Assembly: GCF_029227915.1 (NCBI RefSeq)
Contig: NC_079878.1
Coordinates: forward strand, 15,190,001-15,254,000
Length of the DNA stretch: 64,000 nucleotides
From: Hydractinia symbiolongicarpus
Lineage: Eukaryota > Cnidaria > Hydrozoa > Anthoathecata > Hydractiniidae
Reading direction: 5' to 3'
This document shows positions 13,284 through 25,044 of this stretch, in pieces (the first letter of the stretch is position 1; each line of letters starts with the position of its first letter). The position numbers and the translations under genes are program-made. The notes below the pieces were generated by a model, which worked only from the letters and a program-made list of their open reading frames with translations, was not told the origin of the DNA and did no database searches.

Positions 13284-13889
13284 CAGTCGGCGTTCGTTAT
13301 CCCGATCTTTCCGTATCTCGATCTTTCCGTATCTCGACCAAATTTCATCGGGCCCTTCAGCATTTCAACCTCCGTAGGCTAAAACACGTCCAATATCTCG
13401 ACTACCCGCTATCTTAAACTTTCTTTATCTCGATCTATTTTTACGAACCCTTAGTACATTTTATCACTTTATCTCGACCTTTTCTGTAATTTTTCAAATT
13501 TCATCACAAAAAAAAATGGATCAGGAAAACATTCGAACTGTCGAATATCTTAAACTTTCTCAAAAACAAGATTTCGAATGTTTACAATTTTCTCTTCGTT
13601 TACACATCATGTCTGGGATAAATCATATGCTCGAGGTAAAAACTTTGGTTCAAAAAAGCAAAGCTCTAAAAGATTTGGAAAAGGAAGGTGTGACACAAAG
13701 TTGAGGCTATTAAGTTCGGGGTACCAAGAAACACCATATCTAGTGTATGCATGATATTGACAAACTTTCCTTATCTCGACCTTTTACACGATCGACGCTC
13801 CTTATCTTGACTATCCACTTTCTCGAACTTTCGTTATCTCGACTTTTTTCACCAGTCCCGTGAAAGGTCGAGATAATGAGCGTCGACTG
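13284..13889 (+). mobile_element. Decayed Tigger/pogo-like element
   Basis: The left end is CAGTCGGCGTTCGTTATCCC. The complement of the right end is CAGTCGACGCTCATTATCTC. The copies are imperfect inverted repeats of about 28 bp starting with CAGT, flanked by TA on both sides (13,282-13,283 and 13,890-13,891), as in pogo/Tigger elements. Variants of TATCTCGAC recur inside. A frame starting MDQENIR at 13,516 runs into sequence resembling the helix-turn-helix of pogo transposases (KFGVPRNTISS, around 13,712-13,745) after a +1 frameshift. The rest of the transposase is absent, so this is non-autonomous. Confidence 0.7.
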
Positions 13890-14160
13890 TATTTTTTAAT
13901 AGTGATCTGCCATTATGCCGAGCTTTTTAATTTTATTATGCTAAGCATGTGGCGTGCCAAAACCGAGCCAAACTCGCTTCATATAATCAGGCTCTTAGAA
14001 CCAGGAAATTTGGCTTTAGCGTTCTTCACCCTGATACTGTACTTATATTTTGAGCATTTTTAGTTCATGTCGCAACAGAACTCAAATTTTGCGACCTAAA
14101 ATCTAAAGATAAACAAGGAGGTTTAAATGGAGAAACTTTCCTTAAACTTCCTTGTATAAC

Positions 14161-14937
14161 TGTTCTGCCCAGATTGCGAAACGACCTGTTTACAACCGGG
14201 ACAGCCGGATTATGTACGCATGGTCCGATTATATTTTTTTGCACTGGTTATGTCGTGGTGACCGGATTATGAGCGCTGATAGAATGGTTGGCCAGGCAGG
14301 CTGTGATTGGCATTTTCTTCGAACTTTTGTGAATTAAACATTCTCTGGAAAATAGAACACCCCTAAAAACTAGATATGGCGAAAGAAAAAAGCCTCGACG
14401 TAATTCTTAGTATAAACTACTCTTGTAGTAAATACATTTCAACATAATATACTTTGAAGTAACTAAATTTCACGGAACCTAAATTATTCTTTTTGCGGGA
14501 ATTAAGTTTGGTGAAAAGTTATTAAACTTGTGAATCCCAAAATTTAGTATTTGCTACGAAATTTCGTTTCATTTGAGAACAACAACAACTTTGCCACCAG
14601 GGCTATTTGCTTGTCAGAAGTGATGACGAATGATATAAAAGCGGTCGGCCCCAATTGTATTTGTTCTATAAGTCTCGAATAATATTTGGCTATCATACAT
14701 AAGTCGGATTGCCCCGATTATGTTCGTTTTTATAATAAGTGAAAAATAATATTAGACTGTCGTATATAAACGGCCTGTCCTGATTATGTTCCTTTTATAA
14801 GTGCTAAATAATATTTTTTGAGTAACAAGCCGGCCTGTCCTGATTATGTTGTCCTGAGTATGTATTTTCTGCCCTGTTCTTAACCGGGGCAAGCTGCCGT
14901 ACTTAATCAGGGCAGTGTTTATTATCCGGGCAGAACA
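14161..14937. mobile_element. TIR element with TGTTCTGCCC ends and TAAC direct repeats
   Basis: The ends are TGTTCTGCCC and GGGCAGAACA, a perfect 10-bp inverted pair followed by a weaker match (AGATT against GGATA). A TAAC direct repeat lies immediately outside (14,157-14,160 and 14,938-14,941). Short subterminal repeats resembling CCGGATTATG and CTGTCCTGATTATGTT recur inside. No transposase is visible. Superfamily unassigned. Confidence 0.6.
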
Positions 14938-14941
14938 TAAC

Positions 14942-17900
14942 CAAGTTTACGCAAAATGGAAATAATAGATTATATAGAACATCTTAAAAGTTTATTTCAG
15001 GAAAAATAATGTCTTAAAAAAAATTTCAGATTTGCAATTGTTTTTATATTGTTCTCATTTTTCAGTAATTCACAGACCCATTGTTCTTATAAAAAGTGTA
15101 TTATATAACGTCGAACAACGCCCAATCATTGAAGCCTAAGCAACCGTGAATGAAATTGACAAAATTTTAGGCCACACTGAGCTTCAACCATCCTCGTCCC
15201 CAGGGTTTGTTACCTATGTGAAAGCCGTTAGCGCTTACTCTAAAGCTAAACAATTTTTTTCGCCACCAACCTTGATGTCAAAAAGGAGAAAGCCCCTGGG
15301 GACAGGATCGAGGTCAACTGAAAAAGGTTTTTTTGTTTTTCGACAAAATTATTATATTTATGAACCTATATGGATTATTTTTTAGTCCATTTTTCTCTTG
15401 TGACTAGACCGACAGAGGGTGAAATAAAGCCCTGACCCAGAGGCGAAGCTGATTTCTAAAATTTTGTGGATCGATTGAAATTATCTTGCACACAAAGGGA
15501 CCCCACAGAGCGATTGGTAGCACATTTCCAAATCATCCTGCATGTTTTTATAGCTTTCGAATACAAAACCATTTTTCTCCATAACCTAAATCCTTATACA
15601 CCCGTTTTCAATTTTATTATCTGCCGGGTTTTTTTTTTTTTAAATATTTGTTAAAAGTCAAAATTCTCTTATTTTTGAAGCACAGACGAAATATTCTCGT
15701 CGATGACTAAATTGTCAACATTTTTAATGTCAACACTTTATGAGTGTCAACATTTTTAGACATAACATTGCGAAATTACTAACCCACGAAAAGCTATCTA
15801 TAAACAAAATATCATCCGCATTAGGAAAAGCTGATAAAGCGAATGACATTCACAATTTCCTCGTTAATTACGACAAGCAGAGGCGATTACGAGATTTAAG
15901 GAAGTTGACAAAATGATAAAGAGGTGTGCTAATGAAATATTTCCTCGGGAAGTGAAAAGCCGTGAATAGCACAAACATCTCACTGTATATAATGTAACAC
16001 CTCGGCAACGCTTGTATCACATGGATACCGCGTAGTCTAAAAATAATTATTATGCAACGATACAAAGATATCGGTATTTTTAATTATTACAGCATCAACG
16101 AGATCATTAGCGTTCAACTTTAACACTAGGCCAGGTCAGTTACACCCTGGTTAATTTTAATTGATCGAGATACTAACCAGGACAACAGCAGGGATGACAA
16201 TAGCATCATGATGACGAAGACAAGAAACATAAAGAAGTTAATTGAATATAGATAGTTAGTGAAAATGTTGCAATGTTGCCACATGTCATACTTGGATGGT
16301 GGAAACACCAATTTACAGGGTATTCACTGATGATTGAGAATTTTATAATTTTTAAAATTTAGGAGGTTTGAGGATTAAAATTTAGGAGGTTTAAAGTTCA
16401 AAATTTAGGAGTAAACACCAAAAACATAGCCATTCTATATTTTAGGAGATCTTTATTAAATTTTAGGAAGAAAAGAACACTTATGGTTATTAGACTGCTT
16501 AATCTTTTTTCAAAATGTGATAATAAAAAATATAACCAATTGTATACAAAAATGCACGAATCAATTTTAGGAGCAATCAATATTTTTTTTGTTCAAATTT
16601 TAAGGCGAGTTTTCACTCAAACGATGAGGTCGAATCGATCGATGGCGTTTTATCAAAATTGGTTTCCACTTACATTCGACCATGCCTCAATCGATGGCGA
16701 CTCATTAAAATTTATTTCATAACAATAACACAAACTTGAATTTCATGACATTTAGATACGATAAACAAAAATATTTTTAAATATTCTTCTAAAATTTTTA
16801 AATATTTTTATATTTTACAGCTATGTATCGTTATTATTGTCACACACCCCGGCTAATATGCTTTAACCATTTCATTTAGTATACATTTATAACAAACATT
16901 ATTTTGGCTCAACCCAGTGTACTCAGTAATAACAAATTGTTTGTTTTAGTTTGTCTTTTCAAATTCATATTAGTATTGGATGTTTATCATTCCTTAAAAA
17001 TATTTAGTAGGTGTACTGTTGCTCCCTTCTCTAAGAAAATAGATTCAAAGCTCTTAAAATTGTTCTTATTCTCTTTGGAATTATCTTGTTAGACCAAGAT
17101 TAGGTCTCTATCAACTATTTTGATAATCACAGTGTTAAACTTGTAAGGTTATGTTGTCTGGGTTATCCTCAAAAAAATAAAACAAAGCCACTTATTAGTT
17201 TTAAGGCAGTCTGTATATATTTAAAACCTTCGTAACTTTCTTAGGTCATCTGGTTAAATTATTGTGGTAAATCAATCGAGTATTAAACATATCTATAAAA
17301 TAACATGTGACTTAAAACAAAACGTGACTGGTTATTCATCTACAATTCTCTTAACTTTTAAAGGCATCTCTTTTCTTATTACTTTAAAAAATAAAACTCT
17401 TTTTCTTTATTTTATTAAAGCTAATTTTCATTTTATTTTTAAATGTTTTTATTTGTTTTTTTGTTTTAATTGCCCCGTTGGTCGTTATAGATAGAACAAG
17501 ACGTATGATATAGCTACGCAAACAACCTCGCCAAAAAAGTGTATAAAAAGCTGACGTTAGACACGACATATTTTGCTATTCGGATAGGCAATAATATTGA
17601 TAGAAAATTTCTCGAAATTTCAATTTTCGTTAGGTCAGTCTGTAAACACGTCCCCGCAGGCGAGATAGTAAAAAGAAAAAAAAGTAAAAATAGTTACCAA
17701 GATGAGATTCGAACACACGACTACTCCCGTGTCGGTGCTCAGAGAGGCAAAAATTTCCATTCTTGTAGGACACATTTGCGTTTTAATACAAGCTCACGAG
17801 CTTGTAATAATAATTTAATTTTACCCCCGGTTTACCATGTGCGCGCCGTATCACACGGAAACAAAGTTTATCAACTGAAAAATGAAAACCAAACCGAAGA

Positions 17901-18349
17901 AGCCTGTCTCTTTTTCAAAGTAATCCTGAAAAAAGTTATTTCAAACAATGTTTACTAATCATGAGGTTAGATTAAAGCTTATTTCTTTCTTCTATCATTT
18001 TTGTGTTCTGGGACCAAGGTTGCTTTCTTTTTAAAAAAACTATAGATTTCGAATGATAATTCGAGTCTAAAATGTAAAAAAACAAAACTGTTGTTTTAGA
18101 GCTACTGTTGTTGTCGAGCGAGAATAATAAAAATTTATGTTGTTGTCAGAAATATTTGTTATAAAGAAGAAAAACATACGATGATATAACGTGATAAAGA
18201 GAACTGATTGGAAATGTATCAGACAATTGTAGCTAGCTATACCTATCTATCTATCTATCTAATAACGTTTTTAAGCTGTTTACACGCTTCCAGCTAAACT
18301 TTCCCTTAAATATGAAGTTAAATATGTTTTGTTCTTCGGCCTGAACATA
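14942..18349. other. No gene seen
   Basis: AT-rich non-coding sequence. It holds an isolated MITE-like end near 16,601 related to the element at 3,578 and a short (TATC)n run near 18,241. Short frames lack support. Confidence 0.5.
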
Positions 18350-18630
18350 TTTTTTTTGTAAGAATATACTCAGGGTCAGTTAAGAATACCTTAAGAATAT
18401 ATCCAACCTCGATTGTTTGTTCTAAATAAATATAAAAAAATTTCCAATAGCTATAGTAATATATAGCAAGATTTATTTCATTGAGGCATTATATATTTTT
18501 AGGCCACGAGGATTGTGTTTGTCAAGAAAGTTAAGAACTTTTTTTGTAAGAATATAATCTAAATAATGGGTCAGAATATCCTAAGAATATGTCTAAGCTT
18601 GATTGTTAGTTTTAATATAAAATTTTTTTA
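18350..18630 (+). repeat. Diverged direct duplication
   Basis: Two stretches of about 90 bp (from about 18,350 and about 18,540) share the order TTTTTTTGTAAGAATATA ... GGGTCAG ... CTAAGAATAT ... GATTGTT. They are about 190 bp apart and diverged. Origin unknown. Confidence 0.5.
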
Positions 18631-19524
18631 TGATGCACAAATTTAATTAGAAGTTTACTTTTTTATTGCGTATAAATCTCACAAACTGAACCTTTGTCTC
18701 TCCAAAGCAATGGGCAAGTACACCAGGGAAAGTTAAGAACATGAAGGCTGAAACGAAAAAAACACTATTCTTATAAAATACAGCGTGTATATCGTAGAGA
18801 AGAGTTTATATAAAATGTAAAAAGTAATTTTTCCGTTGTTACTGTTTTTCACGCTACGAAGTGGTTGATGTTGTTATAATAAACCTTAATGTTAACAAAG
18901 TTAAATCAATGTTTACATCTGTTACGTTACCGTTTGAAATATATTCGATTCTTAAATTCGAAAACACTGCATTGTTATCATGCACAACACGTTTGCACAT
19001 TGGGAGGGTTGCTGTACGCAATAGACTAAATAGCTAATTTGGTATGATGCATTAGAAACTGAAAATTTTGCAATAATCTTTTTTGTTTGACTTAACGATT
19101 TTTTCTTATGTCTGGTATACTATTTTCCCTGGTGTACTTCTGGCATGGCAAAGCAAGTATATAGTTTTAGCAGATTTAACTTTTTACATAACCGTTGTTA
19201 GACACCTTCGATTATGTTAGACCTCTTTTATTTTATTTTATTTTTATTTTGTTGTTGGACCTGCTTATATTTGTAAACGTTCTGTATAATGCAGATTGTG
19301 AGCAACCTCAATCCCAGGGCTTTTTTTCTCTTCTATTTTTATTTTTATTTATTTTATTGCTGCACATGCTAATTTTTTTGGACGTTTTGTTTCAGCGGTT
19401 ATAGATATAGAATAATGCAAATTGTGACTTTTAAAAATTCAAATTACTGTGTTCTATGTTTTTATTTGGCACCTATCATATGGACTCGATGAGAGATTCA
19501 GTGGATTCTTCCACGGGACTTCAG
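18631..19524. other. Non-coding; 3' side of the Helitron remnant
   Basis: AT-rich, with two similar T-rich passages each followed by ATAATGCA(G/A)ATTGTGA. The Pif1-type helicase part expected downstream of a Helitron Rep domain is not here, so the Helitron is truncated on this side. Confidence 0.45.
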
Positions 19525-20646
19525 CTAGTCAGCTATTATTTCTTCAAGTACTTCTGGTTGACTGTCATTTTTATCTTCTGGTTTCGGTTTTATTTTCATA
19601 GAGTAGCTTGGCAAGAACTCAGTATAACACATTTGTTCCAACATAGGGTATCTCCTTTTTTCAAATTCTGGATTTGATCTATCCATGTATCTATCCAACA
19701 TGTTTCGTTTAAAAATATCCGTACTGTCTGGTGGCAAACTTAAAATTTCTTCTTCGTTACGACATACCCTGTATCTCTTCTCAGGAATGTTACTGTTTGC
19801 AAAAACTACAACAGGAAATGTCTTTCGTAACCATATTTCTGGCATTATAATAGCAACTGCTTCTTGAATTGACATTTCACGATGATTTCGATACGCATTT
19901 GCAATTGATTTCATTTGTAAAAATAACGAATCGCCAGTTTCTAATGCTTGTGATGCCGCTTTTTTCATCGCTTCTGAAGATTCGTCTTCAACTTTCGATA
20001 AATAAGCACACATGTAAGACACTGCTTTATAATAATCAAGAACAGGCTGAATGTCTATGTTGGCTTCCCATGCCATCAAGCCCTCGGTAAAATAATTATT
20101 TATAAAAACAAGAATCTGGAAAACTTCGGAAGTGAATTTGAAATTCACTATCAAGAAATATGCTCAGTGCGTTTTCATTCTCTTCTTTTGTAATGGCTAA
20201 ACTTTGAAGAATTTCTTCTGGTTGGGTATAATTAGGTTCATCTGGATGCATAATATTGTTTAATTTCGGATTCAAATTTGAATCTATGTAAGTTTTTACT
20301 TTTTCTAGTAGAGTCTTCCTTTCCCTTAGTTGTGTTTCCCTTTCTTCCTTAGAGATGTTGTCAGGCGCAGCAACAATTGTATGGTCTGTAAAAAATTTCC
20401 CGACAGAGTATCGACAATTCTTGTTTTTATACTAACGACAAGATTTGGAATGAGAATGTGTTTGATATGTCGAAACTAGTTTGTGTAGAACTGGGTTAAA
20501 AAAAAAGAATATTACGAAGCTGGCATTTAACTATGTTATCCACAAAAGTAATATATTCTTTCTTATTGTCGCTACGTAAAATTGGTGCATTAACAACCCA
20601 TAATAAAGAGTGGATGTGTGGGCTACCTCTTACCTGAAATTCAACT
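19525..20646 (-). pseudogene. Helitron Rep: HUH and Y2 nuclease region, frameshifted
   Basis: Reading the minus strand, the HUH motif is present as His-Ile-His within PHIHSLLWVVNAP (codons at 20,610-20,618). After a linker and a frameshift near 20,130 comes a 209-codon frame (20,154-19,525) holding SYMCAYLSK, with the two tyrosines four residues apart (about residues 47 and 51) that act as nucleophiles in Helitron rolling-circle transposases. Downstream, text typical of the region between Rep and helicase is clear (ILSLPPDSTDIFKRNMLDRY). The frame then ends and no helicase motifs follow. The catalytic residues survive, but the coding sequence is broken. Confidence 0.85.
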
Positions 20647-21802
20647 CTAATGGCATAGTAGTTTAAAAAAGGTCTCGACTCGGTATTGGAAATGTCTTGC
20701 TAAAAGAACTGGATTACTGTTAAGAATCTCGGTTCGTTGATAGTAATTTAGATTGTCGATTTCTTCTTCGGATATGTCAACTCCTTGTAATTTAGTGATG
20801 ATTTTAACCAGTTCATTCCATCTTAAATCTGCACAAGACAAAGTCATAAAAAACGTTGGAAGTCCTAGCTGTTTCACCATAGCCAAAACTTCAAAAAGAA
20901 ATCGTTTCCATTATGCAGGAGTTCCTTTCAACGTGTTCATAAACGTGAAAGCGTCGTCACTGGCTATAAACGACTTAACTCTTTCTTTAAAATTTGAAGA
21001 CATCATTCCTGCTGTTAGACCGTCCGCTTTAATTTTTTGCATAGCGATATTTATGCGACTATTCAAATTAGGATGTTGGCGTCACTGCATGAGCAAAAAA
21101 TATGTAGTCACTATCAGAGGCAAACTTCTGTCTAAAATTCAATAATCTTTGGTTGAAATACTTGGTCGGGGGAAGTGGTACTTGACTTTTCGTGTGATAT
21201 CCGAATCTACCTGCTGGAAATAGATAAGGGTTGGAAAGTTCTTCACAATGCTCATCAGAATTTATTGGTATGGGAATTTTATTCTCGCCTGGAGCAATAA
21301 CAATATTTCCGTCGTCAATTTGTTCATGTGGAATAGTTGAAACAAAAGATGTTTCTTGGCAAGGAAAGCGATGTTCGTTTAACGGATTTTCATTCTCTTC
21401 TTCGCTATCGTCCAAGTAGTCCTCATTCTTGGTTTTTACGTCGCTGATCTTATTACTTGGTGTCGATTCTATTGCAAAGTCAATGTTCATTTCATTTTCA
21501 CTTTCTCTACTTTCATGTTCAGATGTTAAATTAATCCAAGAAGGTGGTATGTTTGTGAAATTAATTTCAATGTTTGCATAAAGAGGGTTAACTAGTTTTA
21601 GATAATAAAGGACTTCTCGAGTAACATCTGGCCTTACAGACTCTAAGTAAACGTTAGATTTGAAATTGAGTTTCTTTTTTAACGCAATTTGCGCTACACC
21701 ATTATTATCCATTCCTCTTGGCAAGGCATTACTTTTTTCATCAGCTTTTATTGGAACATTACAGATTGCCCCTTTTATTTTGGGACACTGACCCTTGGGC
21801 AT
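20647..21802 (-). pseudogene. Helitron-like N-terminal domain fragments
   Basis: Two minus-strand frames (21,802-21,068 and 20,886-20,647) with a frameshifted gap between them. The first has an acidic low-complexity middle and ends in FNQRLLNFRQKFASDSDYIF, the entry to the Helitron-like N domain. The second starts MAMVKQLGLPTFFMTLSCAD and continues that domain (LGLPTFFMTLSCADLRW is highly characteristic). It runs directly into the HUH region. Decayed. Confidence 0.8.
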
Positions 21803-22903
21803 TATTGCAATTCGTTTAAATAAAATTCTTTTGGATATAACGATCGTCGTAATGTGCTCATTGATTCTGGGAGATCAAATATTTGAAGATTATTAGATAC
21901 AGCTTGGGAAGGAATTTTTCCTTTCGTAAGTTTCAAATGGCATGTTGTGCATATATATTCCTTGCCATCAAAACTTTGTATTCTGAAACGAAAGTGCTGT
22001 TCCGAAATGGAAGTATAATCGACATGGCGAAACAATTTAATTGACCGCTTATACAAAGAACGATTACATATGACACAAATATAAAATGGTCCATTCTCAA
22101 TGCTTTTTTAAATTGGTTTATTTTCTCATTAGAATCGGGCAAATTGTTAACACGCTTACGTTTGGTTGCTTTACCTTCTTGGGCTGCATGTCGTTTCTTT
22201 GCACTTTTTTGCTTTTGTTGGCACTGCTCAGTGTCACGATATTTAGTTATGGACTCTCTTTGCCTCGCTTGACGCTGTTCCGTTTTTTTATATTTGCTTA
22301 TCGACGCTTTTAGCTTAGCTTGGCCATGTTCTGTCTTTTGATATTTGCTGATTGATTCTTTTACCTTAGCTTGGCCATGTTCTGTTTTTCTGTAAGTATT
22401 TGTTGACTCTTTTTGCTTTACTCGGCCTTTTTCGGATTTACGGTACTTTTTGTTCTGATCTAGTTTTCTCTTTTTACGAATGGAAAGCATAATGTTGTCG
22501 GTTATCTGTTCAGTTGTCAGTATTTTAAAGTATTGAGTTTCGAGACACCTTCCTTGGGACACATATATTTCGCGTATGTAGTTTTCAACTTCTTGTAATG
22601 AATCAAATTTTAAAAGGACTGATGTACCACATTCTGTTATTTGTTCAAAACTATTTCGGCTATGAGGATCAAATAAATAAATTTGTAGATGACCCCAAAT
22701 TATAGCAAAATTTAAACCCCTTTTAATGCCTAACATTCCTTGTCCTTTATCGGAATGTAATGAATTATGAAATGTACGTACAGTAGTGCTATTATCTGTA
22801 ACAATATGAGAAATATTTTCTAAACTTTGTATTTGTATGACCTCGTTTTCAACAGTCAAACTTTGAATCTCCCAAAAAGAAGTAGATATTTTATCCGGAA
22901 GTC
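21802..22903 (-). pseudogene. Helitron protein: protease C-half, basic repeats, zinc-knuckle region
   Basis: The frame is open upstream of 22,859 to about 22,903. The first part (WGHLQIYLFDPHSRN, then GTSVLLKF) resembles the His-containing second half of the OTU/viral-deubiquitinase-like proteases carried by many animal Helitrons and retrotransposons. A Lys/Arg-rich block follows, with about five imperfect 17-residue repeats of the form KYxKTEHGQAKxKESIS. A second frame (22,056-21,802) holds YICTTCHLKLTKGKIP, a CxxC-type region common in Helitrons. Exact protease family unsure. The cysteine half is missing here but present at 31.9-32.3 kb. Confidence 0.7.
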
Positions 22904-23202
22904 ACACACGTAAATGCAAAAACTCGGCCATTATCCATAAAGAAGTACTTCCAAGATTAAGATTAGCAGATAAAAAAGAACGAAAAGTTTTTTGTGAACT
23001 TTATTCATTATATCCATCTTCTTATCAACCAACAGGAGCTCTCGCATTGTCACGAATTCCAGACCTTTCACTTACAGTTGAGATTGATACCGTAGACATA
23101 AGAAGGTTTACATCTGATACATTAGGATCAGAACTTGTGGTATGGATAGACAGACAATCGGCGGCTTTCTATATGGATGGTGAAACCTCCATCCTCTTCT
23201 AA
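22900..23202 (+). pseudogene. Possible capsid-protein C-terminal fragment, plus strand
   Basis: A stretch of about 100 codons, open without an initiating ATG, ends at a TAA near 23,202. It contains LYSLYPSSYQPTGALALSRI, which resembles the C-terminal part of double-jelly-roll major capsid proteins of large DNA viruses and relatives. It faces away from the minus-strand capsid gene of the same insertion and starts at the insertion edge, so it is 5'-truncated. Alternatives: an unrelated capsid type, or chance similarity. Confidence 0.4.
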
Positions 23203-23353
23203 TTCACATCCAAATCCAAATCCAAACCACCACATCAAAATAAACTCAAGATAATTTTGCCCCTTAACATTTCATTGAAAAACAAGAAGGATACTCCAGC
23301 CTAATATATAAATAAGAGTGCTTATTTTTATTCAACCTCTTAATAATACTTCT

Positions 23354-23851
23354 TCAAGCTTCAGTTACACTTATCTCTTCATCAATTTTAACATCAGAAC
23401 GTTGATGCGAATTTAAATAAAAAAGCATCTTCTGTTGCTTCCTAATATTCTTCGGTATCGCTGAATAAACTTGAGTCAATAACCACAAAGAACGTAATTT
23501 ATGCCTACCACTAATACTCAAATCAAGCAAAGGTTGTCTCCTCTTATCCAATCTTTCATAAGCAATAACGTCATCCACAATAAACAGAACTTCACTACCG
23601 GCCAATTCTCTACTAAAAAAGTCAATAAACTCAAATAATTTATCACCGGGTTCCACTAAAAATACACAATCATCCGTCCACAACCACTTCCTTTCTAAAT
23701 CAATCTTTTTCCACCGCAAAGTCGAACACAAAGCCACAATATATTCAAAATGACCCTTAAACTCACCGTCTAACAAATCTAAAACCAGTTTAGTCTTTCC
23801 GCAACCAGTCGGCCCTACAAATAAAGCTGTACAGGGTTTCTTCACAAACAT
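23354..23851 (-). CDS. Packaging ATPase (A32/FtsK-HerA type)
   Basis: 165 codons from MFVKKPCTALFVGPTGCGKT. The P-loop is GPTGCGKT (residues about 13-20) and a Walker B-like hydrophobic strand ends VLFIVDD. A later LLTQVY matches the usual sensor position. This is the ATPase thought to pump DNA into capsids in Polintons and related viruses. The single open frame has no stop, but it is shorter than typical family members, so the C-terminus may be lost. It lies immediately downstream of the capsid gene on the same strand, as in other Polintons. Confidence 0.8.
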   Translation of the reverse strand: MFVKKPCTALFVGPTGCGKTKLVLDLLDGEFKGHFEYIVALCSTLRWKKIDLERKWLWTDDCVFLVEPGDKLFEFIDFFSRELAGSEVLFIVDDVIAYERLDKRRQPLLDLSISGRHKLRSLWLLTQVYSAIPKNIRKQQKMLFYLNSHQRSDVKIDEEISVTEA

Positions 23852-23866
23852 TTTAATACAAACATT

Positions 23867-25044
23867 TTAATACAAAACATTTGCAAATGTCCCACCCTTA
23901 ATATTAATCTGTGCATCCATAAACAGGAAAATATATGCTTTCAGATTACCCTTAGCCTCAACAGTCTTCTCCATTTGTAAAGTAACACCTTCAGAAGCAT
24001 TTTCCACCCTTCTACCACTTCCATGAAGCCTAACATCCTCAGTAGTTCTAAAATCTATCCACAACCCAAACTTATCCGCATAATAATCATCCATATCCAT
24101 TTCTCACAGCAACATTTCCTTCTGCACATTTCCGTACTCCAACAATCAACCACTAGCAAAATGTTTTTTCACCTCATGCCACAGATCACGACTCCTAAGA
24201 CCTGAATTAAACAATTGATTCGGTTGACCCTTCACAGTCACACTTGTCTTATTAATCTTCGGATCGTAAAACTTCTCACTATTTCTCCCATAACCAACTT
24301 CATCCTCAAACAACATTAATATACCTTTCAACGATCTAGCTGGTGTATTAAAACCGAAATTCCAAACTTCTTCTGCCTTATTAAAAATTACCATCCTATG
24401 CCTCAATATCCTATCGTACAATATAGCAGTACCAGTATAATTCATTCTAACCTCATTTGCCAAAGCCTCGTGATTAACAACATCATATTCCAAAGTTATC
24501 CCATTAATTTCATATGAAGCAGTCTTATCCGTACTCACAATAACGTTCTTATTATCATTAAACTTCAATTCGTAAGTTAATCTCTCTGATAATCCAGATT
24601 GATGAAAGGGCATAATACTCTCAAGCAACTCAAAATCCAATGTAATACAGAACGTACTTCAAGCACCTTGCTAATTCGATTCTCATTATAATTCGTCTTG
24701 CACCCACCCTCAACTTCCGAAGATTTTCACTACAAATACCCTGATGAACTCTATCCTTCCCCTGTCCACTTGTCATCCACAAATCCTGCCAACTTATCAA
24801 AATCATCAATAGACACAAGTTCATGTGATTCTATCTTAACGACAACTTTCTTTATAATCGCTCTGCCCAAATTATTAACAACGGTCGCATCATTGTCCTT
24901 GCTCGTAAGTTTAATTTTGAACGATAATTTAGATGTACCTGGAACAACAACATCGTTATTGGATAGATTGGGAAACCTAACCGTCAGAACTTCATTTTCA
25001 TCAATCTTGCTCGGATTATTAGTCTTAGATATATGCTGCTTCAA
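23867..25044 (-). pseudogene. Major-capsid-type protein, frameshifted
   Basis: Three minus-strand pieces in order: 25,044-24,751 (VRFPNLSNNDVVVPGT, NNLGRAIIKKVVVKIE), 24,640-24,146 (NTPARSLKGILMLFEDEV, DPKINKTSVTVKG) and 24,100-23,867 (LWIDFRTTEDVRLHGSGRR, ending in DAQINIKGG). The first piece matches the N-terminal jelly-roll of Polinton-type major capsid proteins as I know them; the others fit the rest of the same protein. Frameshifts near 24,750 and 24,120 break it. Assignment rests on motif memory, not a search. Confidence 0.6.

Larger units (their letters stand above)
19525..22899 (-). mobile_element. Helitron remnant, 3' portion
   Basis: On the minus strand, fragments appear in the order of an animal Helitron: second half of a cysteine-protease-like domain, a basic repeat region, a zinc-knuckle-like region, the Helitron-like N domain, the HUH nuclease motif, and the Y2 tyrosines. 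Frameshifts separate the fragments and the helicase is missing. The 5' part of the same element appears to lie at 31,903-32,278, separated by the Polinton-like insertion. Confidence 0.8.

Noticed and set aside
17690-17770. Possible minus-strand tRNA (GTTCGAATC B-box-like)
   Set aside because: The T-arm does not pair well, and no acceptor stem or A box at the right distance could be found.
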